The notes below the pieces were generated by a model that saw nothing but the letters and a program-made list of their open reading frames with translations, was not told where the DNA came from and ran no database searches. A DNA stretch of 27,248 nucleotides from an uncultured Hippea sp. (GTDB lineage Bacteria; Campylobacterota_A; Desulfurellia; JAADFJ01). Location of the stretch: positions 1 through 27,248 of the forward strand of contig CAJVZA010000020.1 in assembly GCA_913009315.1 (NCBI GenBank). The letters run 5' to 3'. Made by a program: the position numbers and the translations under genes. Shown here one piece after another: positions 23,317 through 27,248 of the stretch; positions within the stretch are counted from its first letter, which is position 1; each line of letters begins with the position of its first letter.

Positions 23317-23627
23317 CAGGTTGTTAAAAAATGTTATTGCGAGCGCAGCGCGGCAATCCCAGCTTCTTCAGTGTATCACAGACATCCTGCCTGTGGTGAG
23401 ATTGCGAGCTCAGCAAAGCTCTAATGAGACTGCCGCGGCCTTCGGCCTCGCAGTGACAAAAGAGAGAAGGTCATTGCCATGGACATTTTCCCCTCGGTCA
23501 TTGCCATGGACATTTTCCCCTCGGTCATTGCGAGGAGCGAAGCGACGAAGCAATCTCAGAAAATACCGGTAATAAAGGAATTGCCACGCACTTTTCGGCG
23601 TTCGCAATGATATTTTTCAACAGCCTG
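23317..23627. repeat. Composite palindromic repeat block with terminal inverted repeats
   Basis: The ends, 23317-23341 and 23603-23627, are inverted copies that agree at 21 of 25 positions (CAGG-T/C-TGTT at the tip, ATTGCG at the inner edge). Inside are several ATTGCGAG units, including GCGAGGAGCGAAGCGACGAA (23528-23547). GCAATCTC and GCAATCCC appear as inverted partners, and GCCGCGGCCTTCGGCCTCGC forms a hairpin. A 27-base unit is repeated exactly at 23469-23495 and 23496-23522, with a third partial start. GC content is visibly higher than in the flanks. CATTGCGAG-type repeats are known as dispersed non-coding elements in many bacteria and often produce false ORFs. Confidence 0.75.
23469..23522. 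repeat. 27-base tandem duplication
   Basis: There are two exact copies (23469-23495, 23496-23522), followed by the first 9 bases of a third that continues into the CATTGCGAG unit. Each copy begins GGTCATTGCCATGG and ends TTTTCCCCTC. The perfect identity suggests recent slippage. Confidence 0.9.
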
Positions 23628-23688
23628 TCTTGTACTGATGAAAATTAGAGGCGATGTAAAAAAAGAAATAGTTGTCAGCCGCGAGTAT

Positions 23689-25020
23689 TTATTTGGAGGT
23701 ATTCTTTTTGTCGATAACTTTTGATTCCGTTACTCCATTATAAAATTTTGTAATAATTGTATCTCCCGTATTAATATCGGACAGCTTCACGACACAGTTG
23801 TTTTTTAGCGTTACAGTGTAGCCTCTCTTAAGGGTTGATATTGGAGACAATGTTTCCATAAGATTTATGAACCCCGACAATCTGATATGTCTGAATTCTA
23901 CAACATTCAAAATCGCTGAGTGCATCAGTTTGGCAAGATTATATACTTTTATCTTATATTTACCGATAAATTGAATTCTCAAGATTTTTATCTTATTGGT
24001 TGTCATAACATATTTTTCCTTTTTTTTTGTTAAAATAGTTCCAAAAACAGTATTGAGATTGTAAATGGTAAAGTCTGCTTTTTGAGATTTCGTATCAAAA
24101 AAGTTGCTCAAACTTCGATACGATATTTTATTACTCAAGGCGCGAAGCATTAAACGTTTTTGTGCAATATAACGTTTGATACTTTTTGAAAAATTATCCA
24201 CAATTTCGAGATATCTGTTTTTAAGGATATTTATATCCGGAGAAATCAACTCGGCCGCCGCAGTTGGTGTTTCTGCGCGGCAATCGGCAACAAGATCAAC
24301 AAGGGTTTCATCAATTTGATGACCGATCGCAGAAACTACAGGTATATCGAGAGTATAGATGAGACGTGCTATTTCTTCATTATTAAATAGATCAAGACTC
24401 TCCTTCGACCCTCCGCCTCTTGCGATAATCAAAAGATCTATATTCAGAGATTCGGCATCTCTTTTTACGCGATTGATAGCCTTTATTAAGGAATCGGCAG
24501 CTTTTGCTCCTTCTACCAACGCACCAAATACAAATAGCGTTACCCCGCCAAAGCGTCTGCTTATAACAGATTTGATATCCTCTATTGCGGCTCCGGTAAG
24601 AGAGGTTACAATAGCGATTCTTTTCGGAAAAGCAGGTAAGCTTCTATTTTTATCAAAAAGCCCCTCATTCTGAAGTTGTCTTTTGAGATTGATCAGCGCA
24701 ATAAGCTTATCACCTTCTCCTGCAGGAGTAATTCTGCGGCAAATAAGCTGGTAATTACTTCTTGGAGGGTAACTTGAAAGGTTTCCGTAGGCTACAACGC
24801 GCATTCCATCAGATGGTACAAAAGATAATCTGTCCGCATATCTTCTAAAAAATGCAACGTTTAAAGTGCTTGATTCTTCTAACAGTGAAAAATAGATATG
24901 TCCGCTTGAATGCCATTTAAGCCCGCTTATCTCACCTGCCACAGAAACATCGAAAAAATTAGATTCGATACTTTCTTTTACCGCATTTGAAAGCTCGGAA
25001 ACACTCCAGATTTTTTTCAC
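23689..25020 (-). CDS. xseA: Exodeoxyribonuclease VII large subunit
   Basis: XseA with XseB degrades single-stranded DNA in the cytoplasm. At 443 residues it has normal length. The N-terminal OB domain (about 1-100) shows VSELSNAVKESIE, VAGEISGLKWHSSGHIYFSL and VVAYGNLSSYPPRSNYQL. The catalytic domain has FPKRIAIVTSLTGAAIEDI, ARGGGSKESLDLFNNEEIAR, VVSAIGHQIDETLVDLVAD and AETPTAAAELI. A long coiled-coil region follows, and the C-terminus ends with the LKRGYTV motif. It starts with GTG at 25020, overlapping the ruvA TGA (GTGA); there is no good ribosome site, so translation is coupled. No xseB is visible downstream; the next DNA is the repeat block. Confidence 0.95.
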   Translation of the reverse strand: MKKIWSVSELSNAVKESIESNFFDVSVAGEISGLKWHSSGHIYFSLLEESSTLNVAFFRRYADRLSFVPSDGMRVVAYGNLSSYPPRSNYQLICRRITPAGEGDKLIALINLKRQLQNEGLFDKNRSLPAFPKRIAIVTSLTGAAIEDIKSVISRRFGGVTLFVFGALVEGAKAADSLIKAINRVKRDAESLNIDLLIIARGGGSKESLDLFNNEEIARLIYTLDIPVVSAIGHQIDETLVDLVADCRAETPTAAAELISPDINILKNRYLEIVDNFSKSIKRYIAQKRLMLRALSNKISYRSLSNFFDTKSQKADFTIYNLNTVFGTILTKKKEKYVMTTNKIKILRIQFIGKYKIKVYNLAKLMHSAILNVVEFRHIRLSGFINLMETLSPISTLKRGYTVTLKNNCVVKLSDINTGDTIITKFYNGVTESKVIDKKNTSK

Positions 25021-25583
25021 AATGATGAAAGTGCAGTTTTAATCAATGTTTCAAGATCAATATTTTTCTGTTCCTGCGCAATTTTTGTTACAGCTTTTTC
25101 AGATTTACTTCTGTCGCATCCGAGCGAAACAAGGACATTCACCGCATCAGTCAGCGTCGGAGATAAAGCGTTCTTATCTGATTCTATAGCTTTTAAACCT
25201 TTAAGTTCAAAGAGGATTCTTTCTGCCGTCTTTTTTCCGATTTTAGGAATCGCCGAAAGCGCACTTACATCTGCGTTTTCAACAGCATCAAGAAGCTGTC
25301 CGGTAGAAAGCGCTGATAATATTGTCAGCGCCGTTTTGGGTCCCACCTTTGGAGTCTTTTGAATAGCCAAAAATATTTTCCTCTGTCTGTTGTCACTAAA
25401 ACCAATTATGCTTATCTTATCATCTTTTATTACAAGATGTGTAAAAAGTTTAATGGTGCTGCCCTTTTTTACCGCGGAACTGAGCATCAAAGGAACAGAT
25501 ATATTCAGACAAAATGCGCCTACTCCAATTACTAATCTGCCGGGTGCGGTCTCTTCTATAATTCCAACTATTGAATCAATCAT
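25017..25583 (-). CDS. ruvA: Holliday junction DNA helicase subunit RuvA
   Basis: RuvA binds four-way junctions and loads RuvB for branch migration. At 188 residues it is near the usual 190-205. The N-terminal OB domain starts MIDSIVGIIEETAPGRLVI. Two helix-hairpin-helix units are seen in KTPKVGPKTALTILSAL and IPKIGKKTAERILFELKGL. The C-terminal three-helix RuvB-binding domain (about 140-188) includes DAVNVLVSLGCDRSKSEKAV. The ATG at 25583 overlaps the hspR stop by 8 bases, and the TGA overlaps the xseA GTG. ruvB and ruvC are not in view, so this is an unusual context behind a heat-shock regulator. Confidence 0.95.
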   Translation of the reverse strand: MIDSIVGIIEETAPGRLVIGVGAFCLNISVPLMLSSAVKKGSTIKLFTHLVIKDDKISIIGFSDNRQRKIFLAIQKTPKVGPKTALTILSALSTGQLLDAVENADVSALSAIPKIGKKTAERILFELKGLKAIESDKNALSPTLTDAVNVLVSLGCDRSKSEKAVTKIAQEQKNIDLETLIKTALSSL

Positions 25584-25950
25584 CTTCTACTATATCAATC
25601 TTTATAATAGAATATTTACTTGTCGGAACAAGCGCCTTTGATCTGTGATATTCATAGTTTCTGTCTATTTCTCTTTGAATTTTCTCTACGAGATATTCTA
25701 TCTGCGTATGCATATCGTTTATCTGATTAATCATTCTCGAAATAATCTCAACACCGGCTAAATTTACACCAAGATCTTTTGTTAGCAAAAGAATCGTTTT
25801 CAGATGTCTTATATCCTCAGAATTGAAGTAGCGAAATCCTCCCGCACTTCTTGCAGGTTTTACGAAACCGGCATTCTCATATGCCCTTATTGTCTGAGGA
25901 TGAACCTTCAGCATTTGAGCAACCTCTCCGATAGTGTAAACTCTGTTCAT
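25576..25950 (-). CDS. hspR: MerR-type heat-shock regulator, HspR-like
   Basis: This 124-residue protein starts with a MerR winged helix: YTIGEVAQMLKVHPQTIRAYENAG, then a GGFRYFNSEDIRHL wing. The LTKDLGVNLAGVEIISRM segment is the hallmark of HspR as opposed to metal-sensing MerR proteins. A short coiled coil follows (about 85-110). There are no Cys residues, so metal sensing is unlikely. HspR represses DnaK/DnaJ/ClpB-class genes and is usually released on heat stress through DnaK. The ATG overlaps the stop of the DnaJ-like gene (ATGA), so chaperone and repressor are made from one message, in line with feedback control. The same message continues into ruvA and xseA. Confidence 0.85.
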   Translation of the reverse strand: MNRVYTIGEVAQMLKVHPQTIRAYENAGFVKPARSAGGFRYFNSEDIRHLKTILLLTKDLGVNLAGVEIISRMINQINDMHTQIEYLVEKIQREIDRNYEYHRSKALVPTSKYSIIKIDIVEDD

Positions 25951-26822
25951 TTTATTATCTCTTTGAGCTTTTTAATTTGATGGCTGCTCAATTTTGGTAT
26001 AGTTATTCTGATCTCAGCGTACAAGTCTCCTCTTTTGCCGCTTTTATCCACAATACCTTTACCTTTTATTCTGAATAGTTTTCCCCCGCTTGTACCTTGC
26101 GGAATCTTGATGCTTACCTTATCATCAATTGTATCAACAACTGCATAACCGCCAAAAAGCGCCGTGTCCAACGGAACATCTATCTTTGTATATAGTTTTT
26201 TGTTTTTTATCGCAAAATGTTCGTCCGAAACAACATTAACGCGTATTTTTAGATCGCCTCTGCCTCCGGGACCTTGATTGCCTTTCCCCTTAACCTTAAT
26301 TACATCGCCATCTTTTATACCCGGGGGAATCTTTATTTTCAAATTTTTTCCGCCTATAGAGATAGCGACAATTTTACCAAGCACTGCATCTTTAAACGAA
26401 AGGTCCATGGTATAAATCAGATCAGAACCTTTTGCCGTTCCATCCGAATATCCTGAAAAATTTCCAAAGTGAGTTCTGCCCGCCGCTCCGCCAAATATAT
26501 CACCTAAAATATCATTTACATCAAATGTTCCCTGACCGCTTGTGTATCGAAAAGATCCCGACCCGAAATTACCAAAACCGGTGTTTTTATATCCTGAAAA
26601 ATCTCCCTCTCCAACATTCCCAAACTGATCATATTGAGCTTTTTTTTGCTTGTCGCTTAATATCTGATAAGCCTCATTTATTTCCTTAAATTTAACTTCT
26701 GCCTGCTTATTGCCCGGATTTAGATCAGGATGATATGTTCTTGCAAGTTTTCTGTAAGCTTTTTTGATCTCATCATCTGAGGCATTTTTCGATATTCCCA
26801 ATATTTTATAAGGATCTTTCAT
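25947..26822 (-). CDS. cbpA: DnaJ-family co-chaperone, CbpA-like
   Basis: This is a 291-residue Hsp40. The J domain (about 1-68) has DPYKILGISKNASDDEIKKA, the HPD tripeptide in ARTYHPDLNPG, and EINEAYQILSD. A Gly/Phe-rich stretch follows (about 70-120: GFGNFGSGSF). Two C-terminal beta domains bind substrate, with PPGIKDGDVIKVKGKGNQ and IPQGTSGGKLFRIKGKG. No CxxCxGxG zinc repeats are present, so it is of the CbpA type (class II) rather than a canonical DnaJ. The ATG at 26822 is chosen for the GGGAG 5 bases before it; a TTG at 26834 is less likely. It is the first gene of the hspR-ruvA-xseA run. Confidence 0.92.
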   Translation of the reverse strand: MKDPYKILGISKNASDDEIKKAYRKLARTYHPDLNPGNKQAEVKFKEINEAYQILSDKQKKAQYDQFGNVGEGDFSGYKNTGFGNFGSGSFRYTSGQGTFDVNDILGDIFGGAAGRTHFGNFSGYSDGTAKGSDLIYTMDLSFKDAVLGKIVAISIGGKNLKIKIPPGIKDGDVIKVKGKGNQGPGGRGDLKIRVNVVSDEHFAIKNKKLYTKIDVPLDTALFGGYAVVDTIDDKVSIKIPQGTSGGKLFRIKGKGIVDKSGKRGDLYAEIRITIPKLSSHQIKKLKEIIK

Positions 26823-26872
26823 ATAATCTCCCAAACATTAACTTTAAGCTACGCAAAAAACTGCGATTCCAT

Positions 26873-26913
26873 TGACTTGTAATAATAAAGTTTAGTCGAG
26901 TCATTTCAAGTCA
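26873..26913 (-). promoter_or_regulatory. Promoter and possible HspR operator of the dnaJ-like operon
   Basis: Read on the minus strand: TTGAAA (26909-26904), a 16-base spacer and TATTAT (26887-26882) make a good promoter, with the start near 26875. TGACTTG (26873-26879) and CAAGTCA (26907-26913) are perfect inverted repeats spanning the promoter, and CGAGTCA (26897-26903) is a third related unit. The site is not a clear HAIR element (CTTGAGT-N7-ACTCAAG) but is well placed for HspR. Confidence 0.5.
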
Positions 26914-27125
26914 CTGAATTTTAGCTCATCTTATACACTAAGTATGAGGGCGAGACAAGCGGCAGATAGCGGTAAATACAAAATACGACAGTCTGCAGCA
27001 AAAAAGTAAATGATAAGTGCTTCTCTTTGCTCTATTTATCACCCAAGTAGAAAAATATGCTCAAGCTATACAAGTTAAATCAATGGATTTAAAACTATAT
27101 CACAAACCTTTTAATTTTTCACATA
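26914..27125. other. Upstream intergenic DNA, no gene seen
   Basis: The gap before the dnaJ-like gene (26823-27248, 426 bases) holds the promoter just described, this stretch, and a repeat copy at the end. In this stretch I see no reading frame with a ribosome site, no RNA gene and no strong hairpin. Confidence 0.4.
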
Positions 27126-27248
27126 ATGAGACCACTGCACAGTAAACAGATTCACAGAAGTCAAAGAAAGGGTGAGATTTAGAAATTAAAATTTGAGGTA
27201 CTAACCGGTTAGTTTGAGAATTTTAATTTCCTGAAGATTGCCCTTTAT
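27126..27248 (+). repeat. Dispersed palindromic intergenic element, copy 4
   Basis: It begins ATGAGACCACTGCACAGTAA, as in the other copies. From about 27166 to the window edge it forms a long imperfect palindrome centred on ACTAACCGGTTAGT (27200-27213). The arms share GAAATTAAAATT and AAAGGG ends. The right arm (27213-27247) recurs inverted at 2251-2290. The element may continue past the window. Confidence 0.7.

Noticed and set aside
23469-23531. Two and a third tandem repeats as a possible CRISPR array
   Set aside because: The units are directly adjacent with no unique spacers, and no cas gene is nearby.
23255-23572. 105-residue plus-strand reading frame in the repeat block
   Set aside because: It is formed by CATTGCGAG-type repeats and the 27-base tandem duplication, has no ribosome site, and its composition is that of repeat-derived false ORFs.

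Overview
The window is AT-rich and tightly packed, with many genes overlapping by 4-11 bases. It comes from a flagellated, Gram-negative-type bacterium. The flagellar switch (FliM/FliN), CheX/CheY, MurC, TRAP-TAXI uptake and an HspR-type regulator next to a DnaJ-like chaperone all point that way. The mix fits Deferribacterota or a deltaproteobacterial-type lineage. I infer this from gene content only, and the genus cannot be fixed from this sequence.

Layout, left to right. (1) 1-2071 (+): the 3' end of a ketoacyl-ACP synthase III gene, an SDR ketoacyl reductase and a regulator with two complete TetR DNA-binding modules. (2) 2495-8768 (+): an HD-domain protein, purH, purD, purE, an orphan oligopeptide-type ABC ATPase and murC. 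(3) 8990-13981 (+): fliM, an extended fliN, a large exported TPR protein, cheX and a single-domain cheY. (4) 19092-14306 (-): a four-gene overlapping operon of GntR/FCD regulator, ATP-grasp ligase, KamA-type radical-SAM aminomutase and M20 peptidase. (5) 19262-19732 (+): uspA, divergent from gntR. (6) 23076-19957 (-): a TAXI binding protein and fused TRAP permease. (7) 26822-23689 (-): a DnaJ/CbpA-like gene, hspR, ruvA and xseA in overlapping order.

The most interesting system spans 14306-23210. The gntR operon and the TRAP-TAXI operon have the same control region. Each has a TTGACT -35, a 16-base spacer and a -10 that abuts ATTGTCGACAAT or a one-base variant, inside a 19-base identical block. 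This predicts one GntR regulon joining uptake of a small organic or amino acid to a radical-SAM mutase, an ATP-dependent ligase and an amidohydrolase. The mutase keeps its iron-sulfur cysteines, PLP lysine and carboxylate-binding arginine. It appears to lack both aspartates that hold the lysine side chain in lysine 2,3-aminomutase, so its substrate is probably not lysine. I do not recognise this combination as a named pathway.

The intergenic DNA carries two repeat families. One is a degenerate palindromic element of about 100-135 bases, with four copies between genes (2111, 8776, 14071, 27126). The other is a roughly 310-base block (23317-23627) bounded by 25-base imperfect inverted repeats, containing CATTGCGAG-type palindromic units and a 27-base tandem duplication. 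No tRNA, rRNA, CRISPR array, transposase or phage gene was seen.
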